Position numbers and translations under genes: made by a program. This document shows, piece by piece, positions 24,051-37,002 of a stretch of DNA of 64,000 nucleotides; positions within the stretch are counted from its first letter, which is position 1, and every line of letters begins with the position of its first letter. The stretch is from positions 23,531,237 through 23,595,236 of the forward strand of contig NC_091930.1 of assembly GCF_041260155.1 (NCBI RefSeq). Direction: 5' to 3'. This stretch comes from Ptychodera flava. Its lineage: Eukaryota; Hemichordata; Enteropneusta; Ptychoderidae. The notes beneath the pieces are model-generated. The model did no database searches. It saw nothing but the letters and a program-made list of their open reading frames with translations, and was not told the DNA's origin.

Positions 24051-25814
24051 GTGTTGTTAAAGACGGCGGTATAGTTGTCAGAAGCTCTGAATAGAGAAAT
24101 AATTCTCCGATTCAGTACAAAGTATTTAGCTACAATAATATAGTATGTCTTCACAGATGAGTCTGCATCATTGTATTAATTAGATGTGTATGTCCGTTTC
24201 AAAAAGACATCACTGTGATAATAATCAATTCTGTGTCTGCTCATGTTCTGCAGCATAACGAACGAAATTTTCGTCTTTCAGGGATTGTGGCGCATAACAA
24301 ATAGTCGACACAGTCATGTGCAATTGATTTCATCTATCGCATATTTTATAATATTATGCATGCACGTACATAAGATATTACTCGAATTGTCCATTTGCTT
24401 GTTTCTTATCTCGCATTAACACAATAATATATTTGCTTTGCTACTCATGTTACCGTTACAGGGTACAAGGATAAACTTAAACAAAATCTCGTTGTGTTTT
24501 ACACAGAAAAAAACAAAAGAAAATTCTTATTCTTGTTCATAACATGGTATTTGTTATATACAGACCTAATTAAAATATAATCTGGTAGACAATAGTCATG
24601 TTACACTTATTTGACAGTGTAGTTTGAATGTTGCCCATGTATTTGCAAAAACGAAGAACATATAAAAGCAGTTCATAACACCATGATAAAGTGAGAAATT
24701 CTCGGATTACGTTACAGGTAATGTTTAATGCGTAAAAGTGCCATTTTACTGTTGTAATTTAAGGTTCCTTGTAAGACTGAAACAGTATTATTCAATCTTT
24801 GGCATATAACGTTGGATGTGACTTTTCAATGTAAATGCACAATGTCATTCCAGTAGTGCGAAAAATGATGTTCTGCTCAGATGGGATTGTTTTATTTCAA
24901 CTCAACTTGTGATTCACAACACGAACCGAAAGCCAAAGTATTGATATTGTATTAAACCAAAAACAATATTGTCAAATAGTGAATTGAACGTCAAAAGCTC
25001 TCGAAACAGGAAATGGATAAAAATCTCACATTCAATAAGAAATGTTGCAAGGAGTATTGACAATGTAAGGATATGTGAAAAGTTCTCAGCTCCCGTGTTT
25101 ATTTTCGTCCGCATTAAAAGTGTGTGCAAGTTGGATTATCTTTTGTATAGAGTATGTTATCTTTTCTTCTTATCATATCAAACTTGCAAAAAGGCAATTA
25201 TTCATGATAACAATGAAGAAGTAGTAATGCACTTAACAAACATGCAATAAATAATCTACCATTCTGCTTTCAGACCAGTCTTTGGTTGTTTTCCGTTATG
25301 CTTTGAAAACCATTTACATGGTACTGTAAAAATGTTTTTCGTTGATCGATGGATGATTCTGCCTTCTGAAGATTGTTGGCGTTTACACGGTAGGTTCCCG
25401 AAAACCAAAATCATAATTAATGAAATATCCGCGTATCTGCTATCTTTAATAAAAAATATGGCAAGGCAACAGTGATGTCATCTGTTGATATCATGCAAAA
25501 TATACAAGAGTATGAGGTTACGTTGTGAAAATAAAATTTTCCAGATAAAACAATAACAAACTGTATTGTAATTGTAATCTTTGACGTTTCTTCTTTTCTA
25601 TTTTATATATCTTTTTTACATTGAAATACAAAATGTCGTATTGGAAGAGCTTAAATTAGATTTTCTCGCTAGTAGATTCTTATATATACGTACCAATGAC
25701 CTTACAGGAATTTTTCATGGGCCAAAAAGACTAAATTTAAACCATGTTGTCTCCAAATTAATAAAACATATGCCTACATTTTGTTTGAAAAGTGTTATTA
25801 TAAAATCGAGTAAA
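24051..25814. other. No gene recognised
   Basis: No exon or named repeat is supported. An antisense pair of open frames at 24914-25250 shows no family signature. Confidence 0.4.
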
Positions 25815-25950
25815 TATTACTGAGTGTAAAAAGATTTGAACTCCTGGTTGATTTTCATATTATTATATTGTGAAGATTCCTTCTACAATTCGATATTGAC
25901 GTTGTTTCTGTACTACAACTGCATATTCCTACTATCTTAAGTTTTCATTC
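25815..25950 (-). other. 3' block of receptor copy A, paralogous to 44690-44750
   Basis: On the minus strand, phrases such as GCAGTTGTAG, GAAAC.ACGTCAAT and AGAA.GAATCTTCACAA match the block downstream of receptor copy B in order and spacing. This marks the 3' edge of the tandem duplication. It is probably 3' UTR or flank; no conserved frame is seen. Confidence 0.55.
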
Positions 25951-26237
25951 ATCAAAAGTAATTACGGGAAGCTCTAATTACACGTATGTTTTAAAAACGT
26001 TATAATCGCTATCGTCTATAAACGATTAAAAATAATGTTAATATGTGTCATGAAATACAGACTTAACAAGTAAAATATACATTGAGCGGTTTGATTACTC
26101 TACGTATGCTTTATGATGTGAAAAAGTACGTTTCCAGTTTCTGCAGCTGAATTGTTTGCTCGTCATCCTCTTCGCAAAAGATGTGTTCTACTCCAGAAAA
26201 TGCCAGTTTATACTTCGTCAATAACTGATTTTTTGTG

Positions 26238-26282
26238 TCAGTCATCATCGGCCAATTCCATGTCCATGATTTTAATGTTGTT
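26238..26282 (-). CDS. Copy A, candidate last exon (acidic tail)
   Basis: An acceptor CTTGCTTTTGTAG precedes 14 codons, NNIKIMDMELADDD, and a TGA. Phase 0 matches the end of the preceding kinase exon. Such a short tail is plausible, but no homologue confirms it. Confidence 0.4.
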   Translation of the reverse strand, partial: NNIKIMDMELADDD

Positions 26283-26632
26283 CTACAAAAGCAAGAAGGG
26301 AGACAGAAACATTGTATCTTTCATGTGTAAGAATGACGCTGGCTCCTAATATTTGAAAGATGTGTGAAACTAAAGCAAAACGCAATGCTAGGGAAACTGA
26401 TCGTTGACATTGGCGAAGATGATCAAAATAATATATCATCTTTACAAATTTTTACCTAGTAATCCAATTTACTATAACAAACTGCAATACTACCCTCCGT
26501 ACAAATAAAGTTACAGTAGTATTTTGTTTATTCTCATCTGTCACAAGTCCATTATCTTGGTCTTAATTGAATATATTATCGGTGTCTAGATTGTTCACTT
26601 ATTTCTCCGCTAGTTGATTGTGTTCTTCTTAC

Positions 26633-26732
26633 CTTCTCATCATTGGCCATTTTCTGCAGAACCGCTGTTAAGTCGGCGAAGGTGGGTCTTTTCTCGGGAT
26701 CTTCAACCCAACAACTCAGGATTATAGAATAC
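26633..26732 (-). CDS. Copy A, kinase alpha-H/alpha-I exon
   Basis: Reads YSIILSCWVEDPEKRPTF, then ADLTAVLQKMANDEK and a GTAAGA donor. CW-x(4)-RP-x-F is the subdomain XI signature, with the conserved Arg present. The frame is intact in this exon. Confidence 0.9.
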
Positions 26733-27077
26733 CTTCAAACGAAGAGCGGGCATTTATGTTATACATTAAGAGGCTCTACGCCAAAGGCAAACGTCACCAT
26801 AATTATTAAATTGACGAAAAAATTAATTTCATTTACATATGTAAATGCTCACAATTGTTAGCTAACAGCCGGTTTCCAGATTGGTGACTTCTTCTATCAA
26901 CATATCATTTGCGGTTATTAAATATCATCTAGACGGCTGTGAAACAAGACATTTGCTTCTTTCTTGATTGCCTACACATAAGGAAACTTTCAAATTTGCT
27001 GGTAAATGCTAACGTGGGCCTTCTGAGAGTCTTCAAATCCCTATTAAAGGTTATATTGAAAGAAACGCATATCTTAC

Positions 27078-27174
27078 AGCTCTTGTTCACAGTGCGAAGG
27101 TTTTGGCATCCTATATCCTTCTTGTAATGATGACGTCACTTCCTGTTCCGACATTCCCTGATACGGTCTGTTGC
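27078..27174 (-). CDS. Copy A, kinase alpha-G exon
   Basis: Reads GNRPYQGMSEQEV then TSSLQEGYRMPKPSHCEQEL, the RTK subdomain X pattern (PYxGM...G.R..KP..C). Phases join both neighbours. The frame is intact. Confidence 0.9.
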
Positions 27175-27520
27175 CTGCGAGAATAAACACTGATCAATGA
27201 GACTTTACAGCATCAGAGGAGGCTATATGTAGGGCTAAAGATAATGGTACCTCTGAGAGCGAGATGAAATTTGCATTCAAGCACTTGAAAGTTCTTATAG
27301 AGATTAGAGTTGATCAATTCATGGCGGTTGTTATATACTCAATTATTATCTACGATCTCATCCAGGAGATATGCTTCCTCAATGGATTTGAGCTAATCGG
27401 ACACTAGTGAGCCTTTCTAAGGTTCACTCAACTAAGAGCTGACTTTATTGGAGCAATTACCTTAAAGCACTGATGATAAACAAGATGACAGGTGTATTTT
27501 GCGAACTGGTGGCATTTTCA

Positions 27521-27682
<162 letters not shown>

Positions 27683-27822
27683 TTATACTTCTTCGATAAA
27701 GCCTATTCACAAAACAATTCCGAAAGGGAACCTTTTAATAGTACAATGCCTAAGTTAGTGTTCCAGAAGAGAGCAGTCATGTGCGTCGTTTTTCCCCATC
27801 TCCCTGTATAAACTATTCTCAC

Positions 27823-27944
27823 CTTTGTCTTACATTCATATTCATGATTGTCAACCACGTCACGCGCCAATCTGAAGTTGGAGATTTTGCAAACGTTGTG
27901 CTAATCAGGAGGACTTTACTGGCAGCTAGATCCCTGTGTACACA
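27823..27944 (-). CDS. Copy A, catalytic-loop exon, frameshifted
   Basis: Reads CVHRDLAASKVLLIS, then after a one-base loss CKISNFRLARDVVDNHEYE. The exon is 122 nt where 123 would keep phase. HRDLAARN has become HRDLAASK, losing the metal-binding Asn. DFG has become NFR. These substitutions are independent of the frameshift. Confidence 0.88.
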
Positions 27945-28349
27945 CTGTGGATGAGATATTCGAGATTTAACGAGTACAGCGTGACATATATTGAGATTTT
28001 TTAAAGGTTCAAATTATCGGCACTTTTAATAGAAGGAAGGGTATCCTTTACCCTTTCCAACTAACGTTCTGTTTATATGTGCCAACCATCAATGCCTGAT
28101 ATAATGCGTTTTGTACCGATGTCTGGTTACGTCAAGCAGGCAAATATAATTCGAAATACTGCCTGTCATTGTAAGGTACCAATAAATAACAATGTCTAGT
28201 CAATTTCTGCCTGTACTAAGAGAGTACTTTAAAAAAAAACACTTACTTGGTGTAAATTATCAGCTCTATACAAATGTATTATTTGATATATTATTTATAT
28301 ATATTATTATATGGCATATGAAGAATTCTTTTTCCTACTAATGTATTAC

Positions 28350-28535
28350 CAAACTCGATGACAGAAATTCCATTCCAGAAGACACCTGGTATGCAAAGGT
28401 CATGAGATTGGTCATTGTCAGTGTCCTGTTGCCACAGTGCATATTGGCATAGGCATCTCCCTGGGGACTTCTGTTGCTTCTCAAAAAGTCTTGCAGATTG
28501 CCTCCTTCCATAAATTCTAATTATGTAGAATGGTT
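28350..28535 (-). CDS. Copy A, hinge, kinase insert and alpha-E exon, frameshifted
   Basis: Reads EPFYII, then after a two-base loss EFMEGGNLQDFLRSN. A ~20-residue kinase insert follows, then LMTFAYQVSSGMEFLSS. A split kinase with a short insert is typical of FGFR/VEGFR/Tie-like RTKs. Confidence 0.85.
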
Positions 28536-29766
28536 CTAAAAGGACGGAAATTAATAATATCAGTAGGATGCAAACGTCATCACTAATATCAAACATAGAA
28601 AAGCAATACGTCGAAAACTTAAGTTTGTAATTAGATTGTTACCAGCTATCATTTTAAGTGTTTATGAACCCATTCTTGTACACTGAAAGTCAGTTTTTCC
28701 TCGTTTATAGGTAAAGCTTAATATGAAAGAGAAAGTAGTATATATCTTTTGAAACGTTTTCATAATTCTGTGTATTAAACAAAACTATGGTCAGATTTCA
28801 GTTTCTCCAAACACATGTATAATATAGACATCAGAACGGGTCACAGGCCCTATGATCAGTATCATTCGAGGTAAATAACTTGTCAATTAAAGGGGTAATG
28901 AGTTGCCAGTACATACTTTTCTGTCAGAATTGAAGATTTACCTTTTGCACACACATATGAAGGCTATTGCATCAAGATTTATTTAACAGTGTTATTGTAA
29001 CGTACTCTTACTCTTTCACCATCATGGTCGACGAGGTGGAAATTAGGTTCAAAAATCAAAATAAACTGTGGTTGATAATAACGAACAATGATAACGAAGA
29101 CGTTTTATTGTCAAATATTACAGCTACTCTCCTAGTAAGAAGAAATCAGCAAAGATCCGTTTGTGGTTTCATGCTAATTTAGCTATAAACGTTTATTTTC
29201 AGTGACTCTAGAAATTGCATATATAAGTTCTCTGAAAATGCACTTCAATAGTTGTCCTTGTACTAGATTTGAATGTATTTATCAGAATATGGATTTCCGT
29301 ATCTTGGTTTTCCCGTCTCCCATTTCAAAGGCAGGTGAAGATACTTTAAAATGGAAGCATTAGGAATATAAAATCACGCCTTTACACGAAACATCAAGAG
29401 GACCAAAGAAAAAATAGGCTTTTCGGCTTGGTTCTAATTACATCTCCTAAGGTGCCCTACATAGACTGAAGAAACTGACCTGTCCGATAAACGATTTTAA
29501 CCTTTCGGAATGATAATACCTGTCACAGAGTAGTGTAGCATAGTGCACAAATTTGCCTTTACGTACACAAACCTACTCAAGTTGACTGTTAGACTCAAAA
29601 ACGTTCGTGTATAACAAGTGCACAGAGAAATAGGAAATACAAATCCAATTTTAGAACTGATAAGCTTTGACTTGGATGAAGCAAAGACATGGGTGATTCG
29701 AGTAAGCGTTCAAAGTTCAGGAAAACTAGGTTTTTGTAGTAGATAATTAGTGTCTGGCTTTCTTAC

Positions 29767-29876
29767 CGTACTGAGTACAGCAGCCTAATAGAGATACGAA
29801 TATGGATGTGACCCAACGGATTTCATCAGATCTAACTCTTTCAAAAAATCTGTTTTATTTTCATCAAGAGGATGTT
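29767..29876 (-). CDS. Copy A, kinase alpha-C exon, frameshifted
   Basis: Reads HPLDENKTDFLKELDLMKSV then GSHP, one base lost, then FVSLLGCCTQY. The alpha-C Glu (KELDLMK) is present. Phase 1 at the donor fits the next exon, restoring the Glu of EPFYII. Confidence 0.85.
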
Positions 29877-30193
29877 CTGAAAAAGACGCCAAAAGAGAAG
29901 GAAGATTAATGACATCGCAAGAATACTATCGTAGAACTCCACTGTATCATAACAGTTTATCCGTGTTGGTGTTGTGCGCACGTTCTCTGCGCGTGTCACG
30001 TGTACCTCCCCTTTCTAGCCTCTGAAGCTAGTGTAGGACGAGTGGCAATTCTTTACGCTGGAGAGCTGAGATTGTCTGGCATCGCTGGAAATAAGCTTTT
30101 TGCGACCATTACCCTATCATCTGTGAGTCGGAGTAATTAGCCATCGAATATCGATCAAATATCAAACGGCATTGTAAATAACTGCAGACTTAC

Positions 30194-30294
30194 TATAGCA
30201 ATGTTCCACGCCTCGGCCTTGACAACTTTACTGAAGAATCCTTCGCCGAGAGTTTCTTTTAGCAAAGTAACTCACGTGAGACTTCCGGCGCTGT
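30194..30294 (-). CDS. Copy A, glycine-loop exon, frameshifted
   Basis: Reads TAPEVSRE, then after a one-base loss LLKETLGEGFFSKVVKAEAW. The G-x-G-x-F-x(3)-V glycine loop is present. The next exon, which should carry the VAVK lysine, was not found between 29877 and 30193. A weak VMVAKSL string near 30090 may be its relic. Confidence 0.8.
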
Positions 30295-30486
30295 CTTTTT
30301 CGAAAGTTTCATATACATAGATTTGCTTTCTACGCGAGGTGAGATCGATGTATAATGTTCACAGTCATTCTTATGAAGAGAGAGATTGCCAACTTCCTAA
30401 ATTCCTTCCTTAAAGAATTCCCGTTGTGAATCACATACAACCACGTATTGGAATCCATAAGAATAAATTAACATAAGCATCCTTAC

Positions 30487-30525
30487 CTCTATGGGGTCCA
30501 CTGTTGAGTCTTGTGTGCGGTCAGC
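30487..30525 (-). CDS. Copy A, juxtamembrane exon (39 nt)
   Basis: Encodes ADRTQDSTVDPIE in phase 0 between an AG acceptor and a GTAAGG donor. The paralogous exon in copy B (46159-46197) has the same length and phase and reads VNCAKHSTMDPRE. Confidence 0.75.
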
Positions 30526-30739
30526 CTTGAGTTAAGAACAAAATATGGATAAAATGAAACCAAGTTAATGAACTGATATACGTTTCCCTAGTCTGTAGAT
30601 GGTTTCCTTATATGACTGTAAATAGACGTTTCAAATTAACTTGTAAGGATAACAAAAAGGGAAATGATAGGGTGTAGAGTCAACCGAGTTTTCAATTGAA
30701 TGACAATTGACCAACACTCTTTAGGTATAAGCAACTTAC

Positions 30740-30867
30740 TTTATCTTGTAGTTTTCTTCTGTAATAAAAGTTAGAGGCTATAATTCCCACCAATGGTGCT
30801 ATTTGAATGAAGACAACTAGTGACACAACTAATGCAATAGTACCAGTGTTTGAAGAGGACGAGGTAA
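30740..30867 (-). CDS. Copy A, transmembrane exon
   Basis: A 128-nt exon encoding a polar stalk end (TSSSSNTGT), a hydrophobic helix IALVVSLVVFIQIAPLVGII, then SNFYYRRKLQDK as the basic stop-transfer. Same length and phases as the exon in copy B at 46404-46531. Confidence 0.85.
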
Positions 30868-30869
30868 CT

Positions 30870-31625
30870 GAAATGGAAGAAAAGAAAAAAAAATAAAACC
30901 GATCAAAACCACTGGAGCGTGAGTCATAACCATAACCTCTTATGGTAATTTTATACGTTACAAGCATCTCAGAGATGAGAGTGACAACCTCTGGCAGACA
31001 GACACGTACTAGTAAGAGTGCTTTTTAATTAAATGAAATGACTTGAAGAACAAAGCGTGTATAGAGAAGTGCTGTAATGATGTAGCTTGCATCAAGAATG
31101 GCTCGCTTGTCAAATGTTGTAATACATAACAAAGTATTACTGGAAGTCACTCAAACATAGCTATCCCACGGTCCATGCTACATGCAGCAGTAGTACACAT
31201 TGAAATTGTGCATAATTCGATGTTTTCAAGGCATAAATTGGTACTATCTTGCATATTTCAATGTTTATGTCGACTAAGTCACACAGTTTAGAATTCTTTT
31301 CTGACAATCCACTTTGGGGGCTCATTTTAAAGCTTTTGGATTTTCATCGTGGTAGTTTTTCGAAAATATATTTCTCGTCATAGAGTTAACACTGGTGTGG
31401 CAGTCCTTTTGAACTTCAAATATCGGTAAATGTTCGGACATTTTATTCTCTGGTACCAAAATTTAAACGGTGACTCTAATTTTATTCTGGATTTGTCAAG
31501 GAAATGGTTTGAGTTGCTTTGGGAAAGTTTCAGCAAACGTTTAGCTCTTTTAATTTCGAGGCGCTTACTACCTTACCGGTTGTCATCGTCGAATCGTGAA
31601 AAAATTGTCGGATTTTGCGATTTTA
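30870..31625 (-). repeat. Intronic part of the tandem duplication (copy A)
   Basis: Aligns with 46535-47285 in the same orientation with moderate divergence, for example around AAATATCGG(T/C)AAATGTTCGGAC and GGAAAGTTTCAGCAAA. Similarity stops at about 31625, where the ISL2EU element starts. Confidence 0.8.
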
Positions 31626-31737
31626 ATTCATAGTTCCACTGCCCGTAATAAGCCACGCCCCTCTTGGTTACTGTTGCTACGCCCCACAAGCTTTGAGCTT
31701 GTGGGAGGTTTCTTGACCTCACAGAATGTAAATAAAC

Positions 31738-34700
31738 ATGGCCGTGAAACGAGATTTGTTCTGTGACAGCCTGCGCAATGTTCCTTACGACATCTCAATC
31801 TGTTATCTACCAAATTTTCAAAACCTTTCCAAGAAGTCACAGGAAAGGGTCTAAATTACTTTTCTCAAGGTTATGTCCATGACATTAAGATATACGATCA
31901 TAACACAACTGAAGTAAACATTATTGCGCGGTGCTGGAGATCGATGAGAAAATCAGAGCTTCCGCACAACATCGATATCTCCATTTCGACGGCAGAAAGG
32001 AAACTGGCGAATGCCAACTGTAGCTGCAAAGCAGGGTGAGTTGTTTTATTTATTCATTCTATTTCTTTCATATTTAAACTTTTCATATTTCCACGAAAAA
32101 AAATGAAATTCAATTTTTGCTCAGTGTCGTCAGTCAGTTGACAAAAGGCGCGTACGTCCAATATGTATCTCGTCTGCTGCACGTCAGTGTATAAGGCCCG
32201 GTTAATAAGGGCCTACATGAACAAAGTGAGGCCCGGCCTTCGGGCTCGATGTCGTAATTTGCGTAGAAGATACTTGTTTCACACAAAAGAAATCACTGTT
32301 TATCGTAGAAGATATCAGCTCTTCATTCCAGAAACGGATGTGTCTCACACGAGCATTGTTGACGACGTCGGTGACAGACGCGGCGTCCATACATAGCCGG
32401 ACCGCCGTTGCTGGCATCGACACCTGCACTGTGACCTGATTTGTGTTACTCAATGTCATTTGCTAGTAATACATTTATCTATCACCCTTGTCGTTCAAAC
32501 AAACTCAAATTACTTGATGTGCACAGTCACGGTTTTTGCTTTCGTGAATTTGAAACCTTTATGCTTAGTATATCCTCAGTGGGTCTAGCTGTGTCTGAAC
32601 TTGGAAGTTGTTTATTTGGGTAGCGGGCAACACATTTATTGTCAAGTTTCTGTTATTTGAATTTACTGTAGCCCTGTTCATATATAATAGAAAACAATTA
32701 GAAAAACAAGTTTTCCGAAGGAAGTTTCTGTCCTGCAAATTCCCTTAGATCGTCCATATTTCATCATGTTTATGATAGATTTCAGTCTGTAGGGGAAAAG
32801 CGAGGGCTTGAAAGTATTGAAATATTAGTCCAATTTTATTACAGCAGGATTGTTTTATTTGTGCATACAATATGGGAAAGGATACAAATAAATAAGATTG
32901 TTGCAGGAGCTTTGGTCATTTCAAGGGCAGTTTATCATAAAAGTGTTGAGTCATCACTTCTCCAATAGATATTTATGGTGGGTAGATTTATTCCTTCAGT
33001 GTTTAACCTGTTTCTCGAGTTTTCACATAGAATCTTTTGGTATGTGATACCATACGTTTTTGTATTTTTTACACAATTTTTAAAAAAATCTTGTCCTCTT
33101 TCTTATTTTCTAGTTTAAGTGGTCACTGTTCACATGTTATTGGGCTACTGAAGTCATTACAAGGTTTAAAGCTGCACAAGTTTACTTCAGTACCGACCCA
33201 ACTAAGTTGTACTAGTATACCACAGCAATGGCATGTTCCTAGGGGACCAAAAATAAAACCAGTCCCCTTGAACCATGTTGTTGTAGCTAGGCAGGTAGCA
33301 CAGTCAAGGAGACGGCGACCTATAGTGTGCCACATTGATCCTGACAGAAAGTAAGTTATATAAATACACTTTCCAATAACTTGGAGTATAAATGATAGTG
33401 ATAATTTTAAATAGTGTGATGGGGCTTCGAATAACAAATAAGCAAATTTTGATGAAGGTCACCACACTCTTTGTACTCAGAATTTTTCCACAAGCTCAGC
33501 CTTGACGTAGGTATGTCTAAGTTTTCCATGATTCAATCTGATTTCCACAGGATGTCAGCAGTGAAACAGAGAGTGACTAAAATTTGAGATTTTGACAAGC
33601 TTTTGTTGACTCTTTTTTATTTTAGTGCCTAACCAGGGAGTGCGCAATATTCATGTACTGTTCATTTATTATATGTCATTAGATTTTGTTGACATTTTCT
33701 AGAATGGACTACACTGTGTCCATATTGATAAATTATATGAACATGCATTATGCAGTATAATATACTAAGAAAAAATGAATTCTGATAATAAAATTTGTTT
33801 CCAGGTTGCCAAAAGTAACACCAGAGGACATTGGAGTTTTGCAGGGAATCAAAGGCACTCCCTTAGAGTACACACTATCAAAAGATGCACCTGTAACTCA
33901 ATCTCCTTTTGGTGAAGTACAGCTGGGATCCATCTTGTCCTACCAGGTAAGTAACTTGTCAATTCATCCCCATTTCTCCCATTTTGTGTTTCCGATAACT
34001 TTACCTATTTGACTTTGACTCTTAACTTATGGCTTTCAAGCAAGTCCCATGAGATTTTAGAAATGTACAAAAACAAAGACATTTTGGACAAAGGGAAAAA
34101 AAACTTTATTCCTCCCTACCCACTCGCACTCCCTTTTTGGGGGACCTGTTACATGAAGCACACAATTAATAAAACCTAATAATATATTATGAGATTGTAA
34201 TGACACCATATCTAGTGACATGAAAAGACAACCATATTATAAACAAAAAAATACATGCTTTATTTCAGGTTTTTCCTTTTACAAACACATCCTGAAATAG
34301 AGTTAAATAGCTACAAACAGTCCAAATGGAATTAATCTTTTGAAAAAGAGAGGTTGGTATTGTTTCAGCAACAATTTTAAAAGTTTTCACTTTAGCTATC
34401 AGTATCTCAATGTGAATTCTGTGTTTGGCTATTTCCTCAGTAATTTGTGTTTCTCTAATAGTCATTTGAGAATTGGATGCCATATGAAAGGTGGAATATT
34501 TAACTGTAATCCAAGTTCAGCTAGCTCTCTATGAATTGTAAATCCCTTATCTGCCATGATGGCATCCCCCCTTTTCAAATATTCATATCTAATAATTGTT
34601 TTACAAATTAATGAAACCACTATCTGTAGAAATCTGGACATCAGAAATACTCCCAGTAAATAATTCTGAAACAAAAACTAATGATCCACTAGGATCACAT

Positions 34701-37002
34701 CCAATTAAACTTTTCAATGTAGTGTTCGATTTATAGTCACTGTACAACTGACTTTGGAGAACTAATGCATTTGGCGCTTGTGTTTTCAACTCGGTGCAAT
34801 CAACTATGACAATTGTGGAACTAAAATCTTTCTTAAAATCTACTGGCATATTTTTTATAATTAAATCTCTATGTGGCCAAATACTGAGCTGACCAAACTT
34901 CCAGTACATATGATCAATCCATGTGTTGAAAATATCCCCAGCTGATTGCAATCCAATCTGAAAGCTAACTGCCAAGTCTCGCAATCCAAAATTATGTCGA
35001 AGACGACAGAGACACAGAAGCAGACAATCTCTCTTGGTTAGGCTTCTTATATCAATTCTTTTTTTCTTATAATTTAATACTGAATTTTGTGGTAAAAGAA
35101 ATGCGAGTAATGCAATAAATCTAACATAAGTGAGTCCAGTGTAATACTTGAAAGTCCTTTGAGTTTCTTCTGTTGCGTAAGTTTGACTGATACACCAAAT
35201 TTACTATTATTAGAGATCACTTGTTTTTCAGTTTTCTTATTTTTGTCTGACAGCCGGGAATAGAGTTCATTGATGATGTCATCTTTCTCCTGGAGTTTCT
35301 GTTCCAATCTGGATATCTCAGAACTCTGGGCTAGCAAATCAAGAGGTGATATCCCTAAAAAAAAGAAAAGAGGGAAAATTAGTTTTTCACATTTCTGGTT
35401 CCTGGGAGTGTGAAACAGAGTGTGGGATTAAAAAGACTCTCACATCTCAATGGACTAGGGATAAGATTTCTCAAATGAGTTGGATATTTGGTCTTACATT
35501 TCCTTGCTGCTTATGTGAGACAAAATATACCAACTTATGTGAGAAATCTTATTCCTAGTCCATTGAGATGTTCTTTACTCACATAACTAAAAATGCTCAT
35601 ATCGCATACTGGAAAGATTGAATGAGTGAAACACTGACTACAGCAGTGTTGTCTAAGTCACTTCAAAGTCACATGTAGTACACATTGGATAGTAATTTGC
35701 TCATCTTGCTGGTCATGAAACATTTAGTATCCATTCAGTGCTTTTGTCACATGATCTATCTCAGAATGTGGGATTGATGTGCCCCACACTCCCTGTGAAC
35801 CACCGGAATGTGAGAACAATTTATCCCATACTCCAGTCTGAGATGTCTTCAAGATTATGTGACAAGAGCGCTGATGGATATGATAAATGTTCCATGACTA
35901 GCGCATGAAACAATATCCAATGTCATGGTGTGTACTACAAAAACTTTGACTTTCAATAGTGAAATGACCTTGCTATAGGGTCAATGTTTCACTAATTCAA
36001 TGAGTTAACACATATTGGTCATGTGAAAAAAGAATCTCACACACTAAGGACTTGGGATAAGATTTCTCATACAAACTGATATTTTTCTCACATATGTCTG
36101 TGGCTCGTATGTGATAAATATCTCCAAGTCATGAGAGAAATCTTATCCCAGATTGTTTAGGGTGTGAGATTCCTTTACATATATAATGTACTTCAAATTT
36201 ATCCCAGTATAATTAATTTTTTTCTGGAAGATGAAAAATATGAAGACCACGAAGCCTTTGAACGGTTGCGAATGTGGACCATCACTTTTTCCCAATACAG
36301 CGCCTATCAAGCTTCCAACAGAATTTCAAACCTGAATGAAGCCTATGAGCAAGTCGACCCAGAAAACCTTGAACTACAGACTAGGGGGTGAAGCTGGGTT
36401 TAACAGTTGGCAAAATGCAAGAGCTTGTCGAGTGACTACTTCAAATTTTGGCAGAATTTTAAATCGGAAATCAGTCCCATCAGATAAATTTCTAGATAGT
36501 TTGTTTGAAAGTAAATCAATCTCAGCTATATCTCTTGAATATGGTAAACGCAATGAATCAAAGGCAAAATCTAAGTATTTGGATGTATTCAAAAATAGAC
36601 ACATACATGAATGTGGTCTGATTGTAAATAAAGAGTTTGGATTTTTAGGTGCAACACCAGATTGTAGAGTATGTGATAATAGTAGGTGTGGAGTGATTGA
36701 GTGTAAGTGTCCTTATAGTGCACGAAATTTGACTATTGATGAGGCTATAACAAACTTCCCATTTCATGCTCAAGTATGGATCTGATGGTAATAAACTCTT
36801 GGACAAAAATCACTCATATTTTTCTCAAGTACAGGGTCAGTTAATGGTGTCAGGTGCAGAATTCTGTGATTTTGTTGTCTTCACACAAAATGATTTGTTC
36901 ATACAACGTATTTTTCCAGATATTGTATATATGCAGAATATGTTAACTAAGCTTTCCCTTTTTTTCCAAAATCATGCAAAACCATACCTGTCTAAACTTT
37001 GA
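31738..37002 (+). CDS. ISL2EU YqaJ-domain nuclease with SWIM zinc finger (broken)
   Basis: Exons: 31738-32035, 33114-33350, 33805-33946 and about 36210-37002, with GT/AG joins and matching phases between the first three. Exon 1 has YFSQGYVHDIKIYD and RCWRSMRKSELPHN, and starts the SWIM finger (NCSCKAG). Exon 2 completes it (LSGHCSHV). Exon 4 is the YqaJ fold: RACRVTTSNFGRIL, EYGKRNESKAK, FLGATPDCRV, VIECKCPYSA and YFSQVQGQLMVSG, so catalytic Glu, Asp, E-x-K and Gln positions are all present. Frame changes near 31845, 36386 and 36780 break it. Its third intron contains the opposite-strand transposase exon. Confidence 0.8.

Noticed and set aside
30060-30120. Relic of the beta-3 lysine (VAVK) exon of kinase copy A
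   Set aside because: Only a VMVAKSL string resembles it, with a poor donor and wrong continuation. Not listed as an exon.
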